In this document: positions 51,725 to 60,905 of the stretch, piece after piece
Layout of the letters: every line of letters begins with the position of its first letter
Position numbering within the stretch: position 1 is the stretch's first letter
DNA from: Mycobacterium scrofulaceum
GTDB lineage: Bacteria; Actinomycetota; Actinomycetes; Mycobacteriales; Mycobacteriaceae
DNA length: 64,000 bases
Assembly (NCBI RefSeq): GCF_001667885.1
Contig: NZ_LZJW01000087.1
Location: forward strand, 101,169-165,168
Reading direction: 5' to 3'
Position numbers and translations under genes: made by a program
Notes under the pieces: generated by a model
Seen by the model: the letters and a program-made list of their open reading frames with translations, nothing else
Told to the model about the DNA's origin: nothing
Databases searched by the model: none

Positions 51725-52807
51725 GTGCTGGACGGGCGCGACCCCGCTCTGGTCGCCCTCGCGCCCGACTCGGATGCGCTGGCGGCGGGGCTGCGGGTCG
51801 GTGAAACCATCGACGACGACGTGGCCCTGGTCGTGACGACCTCGGGGACCACGGGCCCCCCCAAGGGGGCGCTGCTCACCGCGGCCGCGCTGACGGCCAG
51901 CGCGACGGCCACCCACGACCGCCTGGGCGGTCCGGGCAGCTGGCTGCTGGCGCTGCCGCCCCATCACATCGCCGGGCTGCAGGTGCTGGTGCGCAGTGCG
52001 CTCGCCGGCTCGCGCCCCGTCGAGCTGGACGTCGCCACCGGCTTCGATGTCACCGAATTGCCCGGCGCGATAAGGCGATTGGGGCCGGGCCGGCGGTACA
52101 CGTCGCTGGTGGCCACGCAGCTGGCCAAGGCGCTGACCGACCCGGCGGCCGCCGCCGCGCTCGCCGAACTGGACGCCGTGTTGCTCGGCGGCGGCCCGGC
52201 CCCGCAGGGCGTGCTCGACGCCGCCGCGGCGGCCGGCGTCGCCGTGGTCCGCACCTACGGGATGAGCGAGACGGCGGGCGGCTGCGTCTATGACGGCGTG
52301 CCGCTGCGCGGCGTCCTGGTCCGGGTGGCGTCCGACGGGCGCGTCGTCCTCGGCGGCGCGACGCTGGCCAAGGGCTACCGCAACCCGGTCGAACCCGACC
52401 CGTTCGCCGAGCCGGGCTGGTTCCGCACCGACGACCTCGGCGCCGTCGACGAGGCGGGCGTGCTGACCGTGCTGGGCCGCGCCGACGACGCGATCAGCAC
52501 CGGCGGGTTGACCGTGCTGCCGCAACTGGTCGAGGCCGCGCTGGGCACCCATCCCGCCGTCGGGGACTGCGCGGTGTTCGGCCTGCCCGACGACCGGCTG
52601 GGCCAGCGGGTGGTCGCCGCGATCGTGGTGGCCGACGGCCACCCGGTGCCGCCGTTGGAGGTGCTGCGCGCGCACGTGGCGGCGGCCCTGGACGCCACCG
52701 CCGCGCCGCGCGAGCTGCACGTCGTCGACGCGCTGCCGCGGCGCGGCATCGGCAAGGTCGACCGGGCGGCGTTGGTGCGCCGGTTCGCCGGTTCGGCCGA
52801 TCAATAG
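51725..52807 (+). CDS. menE: o-Succinylbenzoate-CoA ligase MenE
   Basis: An ANL-family ligase that activates o-succinylbenzoate with ATP and CoA. From GTG 51725 it has 360 residues, close to the length annotated in M. tuberculosis (Rv0542c). The phosphate loop is TTSGTTGPPKGA. Further motifs are RTYGMSETAGG, the FRTDDLG hinge, and the C-terminal RRGIGKVDR with the catalytic lysine. It is short for the family because the N-terminal domain is reduced. The frame stays open and protein-like back to an ATA at 51653, which would add 24 residues and overlap the previous stop. Confidence 0.92.
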   Translation: MLDGRDPALVALAPDSDALAAGLRVGETIDDDVALVVTTSGTTGPPKGALLTAAALTASATATHDRLGGPGSWLLALPPHHIAGLQVLVRSALAGSRPVELDVATGFDVTELPGAIRRLGPGRRYTSLVATQLAKALTDPAAAAALAELDAVLLGGGPAPQGVLDAAAAAGVAVVRTYGMSETAGGCVYDGVPLRGVLVRVASDGRVVLGGATLAKGYRNPVEPDPFAEPGWFRTDDLGAVDEAGVLTVLGRADDAISTGGLTVLPQLVEAALGTHPAVGDCAVFGLPDDRLGQRVVAAIVVADGHPVPPLEVLRAHVAAALDATAAPRELHVVDALPRRGIGKVDRAALVRRFAGSADQ

Positions 52808-52818
52808 GCTGGTCGACC

Positions 52819-54171
52819 GTGAGGGTGGCACGTCGGGAGTCGGTGGCCGTCGCGGTCGGCGCGGTGCTGGTGGGCGCGGCGTTCGTGCTGCCCCGGCTGC
52901 ACTGGGGCGTGCGCCCGCGCACGGACGTCGGCCAGGAACGGTTCGGCACGCACACCGGGGCCGCACCGATCTTCGGCGCCTGGGAAATCCACGCCAGCTG
53001 GGGCACCGGGCCGGCCATCGCCATCGCGGTCGCCGCGGTGGCGTGGGGACCGCTTGTGGCGCAACGCCTTTCGTGGCGCTTCCTGACGCTGGGCACGTGG
53101 GCCACCGCGTGCGGGTGGGCCTTCGCGCTGGCGATGATCGACGGCTGGCAGCGCGGCTTCGCCGGCCGGCTGACCACCCGCGACGAGTACCTGTCGCAGG
53201 TGCCCGGTATCACCGACATCCCTGCCACGCTGCGCACGTTCGCGAGCCGGATCGTCGACTACCAACCGAACTCCTGGACCACCCACGTCTCCGGGCATCC
53301 GCCCGGAGCGCTGCTGACGTTCGTCTGGCTGGACCGGATCGGCCTGCACGGGGGCGCCTGGGCGGGGCTGCTGTGCCTGCTGGCCGGCTCCAGCGCGGCG
53401 GCCGCGGTGCTCATCGCCGTCCGCGCGCTGGCCGACGAGCAGACCGCGCGGCGCGCAGCGCCGTTCGTGGCGGTGGCGCCGACGGCGATCTGGGTCGCGG
53501 TGTCCGCCGACGGCTACTTCGCCGGGGTGGCGGCGTGGGGCATCGCACTGCTGGCCGTGGCCGTGCACCGGCCGGTCCGCTTCCCCGCCTGGGTGGCCGC
53601 CGCAGCGGGGCTGCTGCTGGGCTGGGGCGTGTTCTGCAACTACGGCCTGATGTTGATGGGCCTGCCAGCGCTGGCGGTGCTGGCCTCGGCCGCCGACTGG
53701 CGCGCAGCGCTGCGCGCGCTCGGCCCGGCGACGCTGGCGGCCGTGGCCGTGGCGTCCACCTTCGCGGTGGCGGGGTTCTACTGGTTCGACGGCTACAACC
53801 TTGTGCAGCAACGCTATTGGCAGGGCATCGCCAAGGACCGCCCGTTTCCGTACTGGGGCTGGGCCAACCTGGCGTCCGTCGTCTGTGCGATCGGGTTGGG
53901 CAGCGTCGCCGGTGTCAGCCGGGTGTTCGACGCGGCGGCCATCCGTCGCCGCTCCGGGTTTCACCTGCTGCTGCTGGGCGTGCTGGCCGCCATCGCGTGC
54001 GCGGATCTGAGCATGCTGAGCAAGGCGGAGGTGGAGCGGATCTGGCTGCCCTTCACCGTCTGGCTCACGGCGGCGCCCGCGCTGCTGGAAGTCCGGTCAC
54101 ACCGGGTGTGGCTGGCGGTCAACGCCGCCGGGGCCGTGCTGCTGAACACCCTCATCGTCACGAATTGGTGA
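52819..54171 (+). CDS. Polytopic membrane protein, GT-C-like (Rv0541c-like)
   Basis: A protein of 450 residues with about eleven hydrophobic helices. A conserved acidic loop after the early helices (TRDEYLSQV near 117) and the ERIWLPF motif near 405 resemble GT-C glycosyltransferases that use polyprenyl-phosphate sugars; that assignment is tentative. It is the orthologue of Rv0541c, a conserved integral membrane protein. GTG 52819 lies 11 bp after menE. It converges with the two genes that would supply activated sugar. Confidence 0.75.
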   Translation: MRVARRESVAVAVGAVLVGAAFVLPRLHWGVRPRTDVGQERFGTHTGAAPIFGAWEIHASWGTGPAIAIAVAAVAWGPLVAQRLSWRFLTLGTWATACGWAFALAMIDGWQRGFAGRLTTRDEYLSQVPGITDIPATLRTFASRIVDYQPNSWTTHVSGHPPGALLTFVWLDRIGLHGGAWAGLLCLLAGSSAAAAVLIAVRALADEQTARRAAPFVAVAPTAIWVAVSADGYFAGVAAWGIALLAVAVHRPVRFPAWVAAAAGLLLGWGVFCNYGLMLMGLPALAVLASAADWRAALRALGPATLAAVAVASTFAVAGFYWFDGYNLVQQRYWQGIAKDRPFPYWGWANLASVVCAIGLGSVAGVSRVFDAAAIRRRSGFHLLLLGVLAAIACADLSMLSKAEVERIWLPFTVWLTAAPALLEVRSHRVWLAVNAAGAVLLNTLIVTNW

Positions 54172-54184
54172 CCGGGCGCGGTTC

Positions 54185-54844
54185 TTACAGGCCCGCCGCG
54201 CGGGTGACCTCCGCGAAGCGGCTGGACGGGTGGCAGGCCGCCCGCACGGCGGCGACGTCGTCGGCGAAGTCGAAGTCGGCGAGCAGCGGCGCCGCGTAGG
54301 GCTCAATTCCCATGTCGTGCAACGCCCGGTACGTCAGCAATCCGGTGTCCGGCTGCGACATCGGCACGGTGCGCAGGCATTCGGCCGCCGCCGGGCTGCG
54401 TAAACCGAGCACCCACCAGCCGCCGTCAACGGCCGGGCCCAGCACGGCCGCCGCCTCCCGCAGCCGGCTTGCGCAGTCGGTCAACATGTCGGCGGTCACC
54501 TGCGGGGTGTCCATCCCGATCTGCACCACCGGGTAGCCGTCGGCAGCGTCGGCGTGGGCGTTGGCCAGCCGGTCGGCGAAGTCGTCACCGCGCTGGGGAA
54601 TCACCGTGAAGGTCTGCAGCCGTTGCCGGATCTCGGCGGCGTTGGCCGCGGCGTCCACATCGCCGGTCATGGCCACCACCCGATTCGCCGCCGGGGCGGC
54701 GGCCACCGCGTCCAGGGTGTCCAGCAGCGCGGCCGCGGCGATCTCGGCGGCCACCAGGTCCCCCACCGTCGCCGCGAGCCGGGTCTTGGCCCGGCCCGGC
54801 TCCGGCGCCTTGGCGACCACCAGCAGCGTCACCGGCAGTGTCAC
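54185..54844 (-). CDS. DUF2064/GT-A-type nucleotide-sugar transferase-like protein (Rv0540-like)
   Basis: A protein of 219 residues with the nucleotide-binding start VVAKAPEPGRAKTRL and the acidic metal motif GMDTPQV near 113. This is the DUF2064 family related to molybdopterin cytidylyl- and sugar nucleotidyl-transferases. The exact activity is unknown. GTG 54844 overlaps the stop of the upstream GT2 gene by 4 bp, so both are one unit with the Rv0538-like gene. Confidence 0.82.
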   Translation of the reverse strand: MTLPVTLLVVAKAPEPGRAKTRLAATVGDLVAAEIAAAALLDTLDAVAAAPAANRVVAMTGDVDAAANAAEIRQRLQTFTVIPQRGDDFADRLANAHADAADGYPVVQIGMDTPQVTADMLTDCASRLREAAAVLGPAVDGGWWVLGLRSPAAAECLRTVPMSQPDTGLLTYRALHDMGIEPYAAPLLADFDFADDVAAVRAACHPSSRFAEVTRAAGL

Positions 54845-55494
54845 GAGATCACCTTCCAGAAGTCCAGGATCGCGGTGACGCTGCCCCGCAGCGAACCGCT
54901 GACCTTCGACTTGCCGCCGGTGCGGGGACCATAGCTGACGTCCAGCTCCACCACGCGCCAACCGGCGGCCGCCGCGCGCACCAAGAGCTCCAGCGGGTAG
55001 CCCGATCGCCGGTCGGTGACGCCGAGGTTCAGCAGCGCCTCGCGCCGCGCCACCCGCATCGGCGCGATGTCGTGCACCGGCAATCCGTGGCGGGTGCGCA
55101 GCCGCCAGCTCATCACCACGGTGCCGACCCGGGCAACCCACGGCCAGTGCAGACCCGCGACCGGCCGGCGCCGGCCGATCACCAGGTCGGCGCCCTGCTC
55201 GAGCGCGGCTACCAGCCGGGGCAGGTCACCGGCGTCCATCGAGCCGTCGGCGTCGATGACCGCCACGATCGGGGTGGTCGCGGCCTCCACGCCCGCGTGC
55301 ACCGCCGAGCCGTACCCGGCGCGCGGCTCGGCGACGACCTCGGCGCCGTGCCGACGCGCGACCGCGGCCGTGTCGTCGGTGCTGTTGTTGTCGACCACCA
55401 AGGCCCGATACCCGGCGGGGATGGCCGCCAGCACGGCCGGCAGCGACTCCTCCTCGTTCAGGCAGGGCAGCACCACCGTGACGGCGTCGGGCAT
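54841..55494 (-). CDS. GT2 glycosyltransferase, dolichyl/polyprenyl-phosphate-sugar synthase-like (Rv0539-like)
   Basis: A protein of 217 residues with the GT-A start VVLPCLNEEESLPAVL, the VVDNNSTDDT loop and the DADGSMD metal motif. No C-terminal membrane domain is present. Relatives transfer a sugar from a nucleotide donor to polyprenyl phosphate. It is the orthologue of Rv0539. ATG 55494 is 7 bp after the Rv0538-like gene, in one operon with it and the DUF2064 gene. Confidence 0.85.
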   Translation of the reverse strand: MPDAVTVVLPCLNEEESLPAVLAAIPAGYRALVVDNNSTDDTAAVARRHGAEVVAEPRAGYGSAVHAGVEAATTPIVAVIDADGSMDAGDLPRLVAALEQGADLVIGRRRPVAGLHWPWVARVGTVVMSWRLRTRHGLPVHDIAPMRVARREALLNLGVTDRRSGYPLELLVRAAAAGWRVVELDVSYGPRTGGKSKVSGSLRGSVTAILDFWKVIS

Positions 55495-55501
55495 GGGCGG
55501 G

Positions 55502-57148
55502 TCAGAACCCGTGACGGCTGTGCGGCTGCTGCGGGACAAGCGTCTGCGGCTGCTGGGTTTGCGGCTGCTGGGTCTGTGTGTGCGGCGGCGGTGCCGCCGT
55601 GCTCTCGTGGGTGCTCGGCGGCGCCGCGGTGGTCGGGGGTTGCGTCGACGTGAACGGCTCCTTGGTGCTCGTCGGCGGAGTCGTGGTCGTGATCACGTGC
55701 GGCGACGTCGTGGTCGTCGGCGTCGTCGTTGTCGGCTCGGTGGTGGTCGTGGTGGTGGTGCTGGGTGTCGCGGTCGTCGGTGTCGTGCTGGTCGTGGTCG
55801 TCGTCGTGGTGGTCGTGGTCGTGGTCGGTGTTGTGGTCGTCGGCGGGTTGTACGGGGGCGGCGGATATATCGGGATCGGCACGATGACCGGGATCGGCAG
55901 TGGCACACCCGGATCGGGGTTGGGCACGAAGCCGGGCGTGCCGGGCGACACCGGCGCGGCCGGCGCGGCCGGCCCGCCGACACCGGGCGCTGTGCCCTGG
56001 GCCGGGAGCAGACCGTTGGCGTCCGGAATGACGCCGCCCTGGAAACCGGCGTTGGGTTGATCGGGCGGGGGCGGGGGCACCGGCGCCTGCTGCTGCGTCG
56101 GCAGCAACGGCATGAATTTGCCTGGGGCGGCGTTCTGGTGGCCGACCACCGGCTGTTGGCTCGCTGTGGGACGCACCGCGATGGCCACCGCGGCGGCCAG
56201 CGACGCGAAACCGATGACCGCGAAGGCGATCACGGCGTTGCCGACCACCAGGGACCGGCGGCTCAGCCGCGAGGGGATGGCCTCGGTTTGGTCGAAGTCG
56301 TCGTATCCGTCGTATTCGGGGTCGTACTCGTCGCCCGCGAACGGCTCGGCGTCCTCGGTCATCGAGTACGCCAGCTGCGGCTCCTCCGCGGCCGGCGGCG
56401 GCACGACCGTCGTCTCGTCCCCGGTGGGGCCCGCGGCCGGCGCCATCGCGGTCTCGTCGCCGGTGAGCCCCACCGCCGGAGCCATCGCCGTCGCGTCCCC
56501 GGCCGACAATCCCGCCTGCGCGGCCGCGGCCATCGCCGCGCCCCGGGCGAGCGCGAACGACGGGTCGTCGTCGACCTGCACCCGCATGGTCGACGCATCG
56601 CGGAACTGCTCGGCGACCTGGGTCAGCTCGGGAGAAGCGCCCACCAGGTACACCTCGCCCGGGGCGTCCGGCCGGGCGCTGAGTTGGGCCATCATCGTGT
56701 TGAACATGGCGGTGGCGTCGCCGCCGGCCAGGGCCTCCCGGGCCAGCACGGTCGGCGGCGCGTCCTGGTCATCGGCCGCACCCGGCACCGACAGCGTCGC
56801 CGTCGCGTCGTCCATCACCAGCGCGGCGCCGGGGCGACCGGCCGCGCGCATCAGGGCGGTCACTGCCTGTGACTCGGAAAGCACCGCGACGTTCGGGACG
56901 CCGGAGCCTTCCAGCGCCTGCCGCAGCTGGCCCGCCAGCGTCTCGTCGCCCCAGCACACCCGGGTGCCGACCAGCCGGTGGTTCTCTTCCACCAGAATGC
57001 GATTGGTGCCGGCGACCGTCTCGGTGAGTTTGCCGACCGGGTTGTCCTCCAGGTCGACGACGGACTGGTCGATCACGTCGGCGCCCGGCCCGACAAGCGC
57101 CAAGCGCGCGACGGGGCCCGTCACCGCGACCCCCAACACGACGTCCAT
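55502..57148 (-). CDS. Pro/Thr-rich single-pass membrane protein (Rv0538-like)
   Basis: A protein of 548 residues, the length recalled for Rv0538. Residues 1-205 form a cytoplasmic domain with actin/Hsp70-like strand-loop features (LGVAVTGPVARLALVG). Residues 217-246 hold three imperfect repeats of GD-x-TAMAPA-x-G-x-T. An acidic linker is followed by a transmembrane helix at 299-325. Outside, a proline-rich part leads into a dense threonine tract (about 430-500) and a Gln/Pro tail. The tract is a plausible O-glycosylation stalk. ATG 57148 follows an AGGAG SD. It is followed by two sugar-transfer genes. Confidence 0.85.
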   Translation of the reverse strand: MDVVLGVAVTGPVARLALVGPGADVIDQSVVDLEDNPVGKLTETVAGTNRILVEENHRLVGTRVCWGDETLAGQLRQALEGSGVPNVAVLSESQAVTALMRAAGRPGAALVMDDATATLSVPGAADDQDAPPTVLAREALAGGDATAMFNTMMAQLSARPDAPGEVYLVGASPELTQVAEQFRDASTMRVQVDDDPSFALARGAAMAAAAQAGLSAGDATAMAPAVGLTGDETAMAPAAGPTGDETTVVPPPAAEEPQLAYSMTEDAEPFAGDEYDPEYDGYDDFDQTEAIPSRLSRRSLVVGNAVIAFAVIGFASLAAAVAIAVRPTASQQPVVGHQNAAPGKFMPLLPTQQQAPVPPPPPDQPNAGFQGGVIPDANGLLPAQGTAPGVGGPAAPAAPVSPGTPGFVPNPDPGVPLPIPVIVPIPIYPPPPYNPPTTTTPTTTTTTTTTTTTSTTPTTATPSTTTTTTTEPTTTTPTTTTSPHVITTTTPPTSTKEPFTSTQPPTTAAPPSTHESTAAPPPHTQTQQPQTQQPQTLVPQQPHSRHGF

Positions 57149-57355
57149 CCCGGTTCTCCTTCGGCTGGCCACCCCACGACCAGCAATGTCCCGGCATCAT
57201 TACACTTGCGATACCGTTGGCAGTATCCGTTATTCGGGCGACAAGCTTTGCCTATAGCGCAGCGTAACCAGCTTCTCGAACGACAGGACGGTCGCCAGGG
57301 AATCTGCCACGGCGTCCGAACGAAGAATATTGCGCGTCCTTGATTTGCGGGGGGC

Positions 57356-59023
57356 ATGGTGAGCCAGAGCAGTGACGACGCGCCTACCGGCCCCATTCGA
57401 GGACAGGCGCAGGAGACCACCCGCATCGTCCGCCCGGCCCCGAGCGCTCCGGCGACACCGCCTGATCCGACGCGGCGCCGGCACCTGGTCAGCGACCTGA
57501 CCGCCGTCGCCCTGCTCGCCGTCGCCCTGCTGCTGCCGTGGAATCTGTACTTCGGCGTGGGGATTCCCGGCAGCAAACCGATCCTGTTCGCCGTGTTGCT
57601 GGCGGTGACCGTGCTGTCCCTCGCCGCCGTCGCGGTGGCCGGTTCCTGGCGGACGTCCGGAGCGCGGTTCAACCCGGCCACGGCGGGCCGGCTGCGCCTG
57701 GCGCTCAACATCCCCTACGTGTTGCTGGTGCTGGCCTTCGTCGGGTTCGACGTGTTCGAGACGGTCCGCTTCGGTGGCACCGTGACCGTGCCGGGCGGCG
57801 TGGGGCCCGGGGCGTGGGTGGGCATCGCCGGCTGCCTGCTGAGCGCGCAAGCGCTGAGCGTGGGCGCCCGTTCGGGACCGGTTCCCGAGGGCGACGAGCA
57901 CACCGGCTGGCTGCGGTCCGCCCGCTTCATCGGCTACGCGTCGATGGTGTTGGCGGTGCTCAGCTTCGGCGTCAACCTGTACTGGCGGGTGCGCTACGCG
58001 CTGCAAAGCCCCGCCGGCGCAGCCGAATTCGGCAAACAGAACGTCGCGGTCATCGTGACGGCGGTGGTGTACGGCGTGGTGGCGCTGGTGGCCGTGCTGG
58101 TGGCGGCCAGGTGGTTGCTCCGCAGCACCAGGTCAGCCCGGCTGGCCACCGTCGCGCTCGGAGTCTCGACGCTGGTCGCCGGGACCCTGGTGTGGATCCT
58201 GCCGCTGGGGCGCGACATCGACGCGTTCCACGGCATCGCGCAGAACACGTCGACCGCCGGGGTCGGGTTCGAGGGCTACCTGGCGTGGGCGGCGGCCGCG
58301 GCCGTGTTCGCGCCGCGCACCCTGTTCGGCCACCGGAACACCACCGGGGCCGAGGAGAGCGCCTGGCGGGTGGCGGCCCGAAACGGCTTGCTGCTCATCG
58401 CCGTATGGGCCCTGGGGTCGATGGTGATGCGGATGACCGACCTCTTCGTCTCCGTGAGCCTGAACTACCCCTTCTCGCGTTACGACAGCGTGGTGCTGGC
58501 CGGTTTCGATCTGGCCACCGCACTTCTCGCGATCTGGCTGCGTATCAACCTGGCCGACGCCGCCCGCTCCCCCCGGCTGATCTCGTCGCTGTGCGGGCTG
58601 GTCGCCACGCTGAGCGTCGCGCGCGTGGTGGTGGGCGTGGTGCTGGCACCGCGGTTCGCGGACTCCCCGACGTCCCCGGCGCAGCACCCGGTCTACGGCA
58701 ACAACCTCGCCCAGCAGATCACCAGCACCTTCGACGTGGCCCTGTGCGGCCTCGCGCTCTGCATCCTGGGAGCCGCGATCGTCACCGGGCAGCTGCGCGG
58801 CCGGCGCCTGCGCCGCCGCCGTGCCGCCCGCAAGGCCGCCGCCCCGGCGGGCGGCGCTCCCGCCGGACCGAGGCCGCGCGTCCCGGTGGGCCGCGCCACC
58901 GCGCCGTCGGCCGCGGCGACCACCCGGATCAGCACCGGCCCCCGGATCTTTCGGGGCGACGATTCCGCGACGCGCCAGATTCCCCTGCAGAAACCCAAGA
59001 TCTACCGGCCGCCACAGGGGTAG
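57356..59023 (+). CDS. Polytopic membrane protein (Rv0537c-like)
   Basis: A protein of 555 residues. It has a hydrophilic Thr/Pro-rich N-terminus (about 1-40), then some ten to twelve hydrophobic helices to about 480, and a strongly basic Ala/Arg-rich cytoplasmic tail. No enzymatic motif is recognised. It is the orthologue of Rv0537c. It is divergent from the Rv0538-like gene across 207 bp. GTG 57359 directly after the ATG is an alternative start. Confidence 0.8.
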   Translation: MVSQSSDDAPTGPIRGQAQETTRIVRPAPSAPATPPDPTRRRHLVSDLTAVALLAVALLLPWNLYFGVGIPGSKPILFAVLLAVTVLSLAAVAVAGSWRTSGARFNPATAGRLRLALNIPYVLLVLAFVGFDVFETVRFGGTVTVPGGVGPGAWVGIAGCLLSAQALSVGARSGPVPEGDEHTGWLRSARFIGYASMVLAVLSFGVNLYWRVRYALQSPAGAAEFGKQNVAVIVTAVVYGVVALVAVLVAARWLLRSTRSARLATVALGVSTLVAGTLVWILPLGRDIDAFHGIAQNTSTAGVGFEGYLAWAAAAAVFAPRTLFGHRNTTGAEESAWRVAARNGLLLIAVWALGSMVMRMTDLFVSVSLNYPFSRYDSVVLAGFDLATALLAIWLRINLADAARSPRLISSLCGLVATLSVARVVVGVVLAPRFADSPTSPAQHPVYGNNLAQQITSTFDVALCGLALCILGAAIVTGQLRGRRLRRRRAARKAAAPAGGAPAGPRPRVPVGRATAPSAAATTRISTGPRIFRGDDSATRQIPLQKPKIYRPPQG

Positions 59024-59028
59024 AACGC

Positions 59029-60057
59029 TCAGCGCAGCGGGGCGAACGCGAACTCCCGCAGCCCCTCGGCCGGGTCGATGCGCGCCCGGAAACCCAGCAC
59101 CTCGGCCGCCCGGGTGGGGTCCGCGACGATGTGGCGCACGTCGCCGCTGCGGTATTGGCCGGTGATCACCGGTGCCAGCGATCCGCCGCGCGCATCGCAC
59201 AGCGCGCCCGCCACCTCGAGGATCGAGACCGGCCGCCCCGAACAGACGTTGACCGCGGTGAACCCGTCCGTGTGCCGGGTGGCCGCCACGTTGGCCGCGG
59301 CCACGTCGTCGACGTGGACGAAATCGCGCATCTGACCGCCATCCTCGAAAACCCTTGGCGGCTGGCCCTTTTCGAGTGACGACCGGAAGATGGCCGCCAC
59401 CCCGGAATAGGGGGTGTCGCGCGGCATGCCGGGACCGTAGACGTTGTGGTAGCGCAGCGCCACCACCGACCCGCCCGTCGACTCCGCCCACGCCAATGCG
59501 TAGTGCTCCTGCGCCGTCTTACTGGCGGCGTACAGGCTGCGCGGCCGCAGCGCGGCGTCCTCGTCGACGAGGCGCCAAGCCAGCTCCTCGCCCCCGATCG
59601 GGCAGCGGTGTTCGAAGACCCCGGCGTCGAGGTCCTCGCGCCGCCGCGGCAGCGGGTCGACGTCCCCGTGCCGCCCGCAGTGGTACCGGCCCTGCCCGTA
59701 CACCACCATCGACGAGGCCAGCACCAGGCGGCGCACCCCGGCGGCGAACATCCGCGCCAGCAGCACCGTGGTGGCGAAATCGTTGTGGCCGCCGTAGGCG
59801 GGGGCATCGGCGGCGTCCACGCCCGCACCGACCATCGCCGCCTGATGACAAACCAGGTCCACCCCGTCCAGCAGGGGCGCCAACGCGTCGGCGTCGCGGA
59901 CGTCGACGCGGTGACAGCCTTGCGGCAGCACGGGATTCGGGCCGTGCGCCGCGGGCAGCAACGCGTCGACGCCGATCACGTCGTGGCCGGCCGCCCGCAG
60001 CGCCGCGTCCACCCGCGAACCGATGAAACCGGCCGCACCGGTGAGCAACACCCTCAT
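59029..60057 (-). CDS. galE3: NAD-dependent sugar epimerase/dehydratase GalE3
   Basis: An extended SDR of 342 residues. The cofactor loop is GAAGFIG (7-13), and the catalytic YAASK is in the [18 protein letters not shown] segment. A UDP-galactose-4-epimerase-like role is annotated for the orthologue Rv0536, but other nucleotide-sugar reactions are possible. ATG 60057 overlaps the mtnP stop (ATGA), so it is coupled to that gene. Confidence 0.9.
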   Translation of the reverse strand: MRVLLTGAAGFIGSRVDAALRAAGHDVIGVDALLPAAHGPNPVLPQGCHRVDVRDADALAPLLDGVDLVCHQAAMVGAGVDAADAPAYGGHNDFATTVLLARMFAAGVRRLVLASSMVVYGQGRYHCGRHGDVDPLPRRREDLDAGVFEHRCPIGGEELAWRLVDEDAALRPRSLYAASKTAQEHYALAWAESTGGSVVALRYHNVYGPGMPRDTPYSGVAAIFRSSLEKGQPPRVFEDGGQMRDFVHVDDVAAANVAATRHTDGFTAVNVCSGRPVSILEVAGALCDARGGSLAPVITGQYRSGDVRHIVADPTRAAEVLGFRARIDPAEGLREFAFAPLR

Positions 60058-60848
60058 GGCAGCTCGACCGGCAGCGTGACCCCGGTGTGCGGCAGGCAGT
60101 GCGTGCAGTTGCGCTCGCCGGCCACCCGGCCGATCGCCTCGCGCACCAGGTTTTTGAATCCCCCGATGTTCTTCTCGAATTCGGCGAACACCTCGACGGC
60201 GGTCACACCCTCACCGGCCGACACCCCGGCATCCAGATCGGTGACCAAAGCAATTGTGGCGTAACACATTTCGAGTTCCCGGGCCAGCACCGCCTCCGGG
60301 TAGCCCGTCATGTTCACCAGCGAGAAGCCCGCCGAGGCGAACCACCGGCTTTCCGCCCGCGTGGAAAACCGCGGCCCCTGGATCACCACCATGGTGCCGC
60401 CGTCGACCACGCCCGGCAGGCCGGTCACCGCGGCGCGCAAGCTGGGGCAGTACGGGTCGGCGAAGTCGACATGGATGCCGCCGGAATCGAAGTAGGTGTC
60501 GGGGCGGCCGCTGGTGCGATCGACCAGCTGATCGGGCACCACGACGGCGCCCGCACCGTTTGCGGGGTCGAGGCTGCCGACGGCGCAGGGCGCGAAGACC
60601 CGTCGCACCCCGAGCTTGCGCAAGGCCCACATGTTGGCCCGGTACGGCACGGTGTGCGCCGAGAACTGGTGGCTGGTCCCGTGCCGGGGCAGAAACGCGA
60701 CCTCGTGGCCCCCGACGGCGCCGACGGTGACCGGCGCGCTCGGCGGACCGTACGGGGTGTCGACGTCGACGGCGCGGGTGTCGGACTCGAAAAACGTGTA
60801 AAAGCCGCTGCCGCCGATGACTCCGAGCATCCGACCATTGTGGTGCAT
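60054..60848 (-). CDS. mtnP: S-methyl-5'-thioadenosine phosphorylase
   Basis: A phosphorylase of 264 residues that splits methylthioadenosine, a by-product of polyamine and SAM metabolism, into adenine and methylthioribose phosphate. Motifs are GVIGGSGFY at the N-terminus, [14 protein letters not shown], and the base-binding [13 protein letters not shown]. It is the orthologue of Rv0535 (named pnp in M. tuberculosis), of equal length. ATG 60848 is chosen from the conserved MHHNGRMLG start. It is divergent from menA by 57 bp. Confidence 0.93.
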   Translation of the reverse strand: MHHNGRMLGVIGGSGFYTFFESDTRAVDVDTPYGPPSAPVTVGAVGGHEVAFLPRHGTSHQFSAHTVPYRANMWALRKLGVRRVFAPCAVGSLDPANGAGAVVVPDQLVDRTSGRPDTYFDSGGIHVDFADPYCPSLRAAVTGLPGVVDGGTMVVIQGPRFSTRAESRWFASAGFSLVNMTGYPEAVLARELEMCYATIALVTDLDAGVSAGEGVTAVEVFAEFEKNIGGFKNLVREAIGRVAGERNCTHCLPHTGVTLPVELP

Positions 60849-60905
60849 GGCCCGCACCCGATCGTGGGGGCAGGGCGCCGGATGGGGTGCTGGCAGGATG
60901 TCATC

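Noticed and set aside
53043..54299. 418-codon frame overlapping the GT-C-like gene
   Set aside because: Shifted-frame shadow, Arg/Gly/Ala-rich, without hydrophobic helices or motifs.
55680..55860. Tandem short repeats resembling a CRISPR or microsatellite array
   Set aside because: They are Thr codons of the threonine-rich stalk; units vary and there are no spacers.
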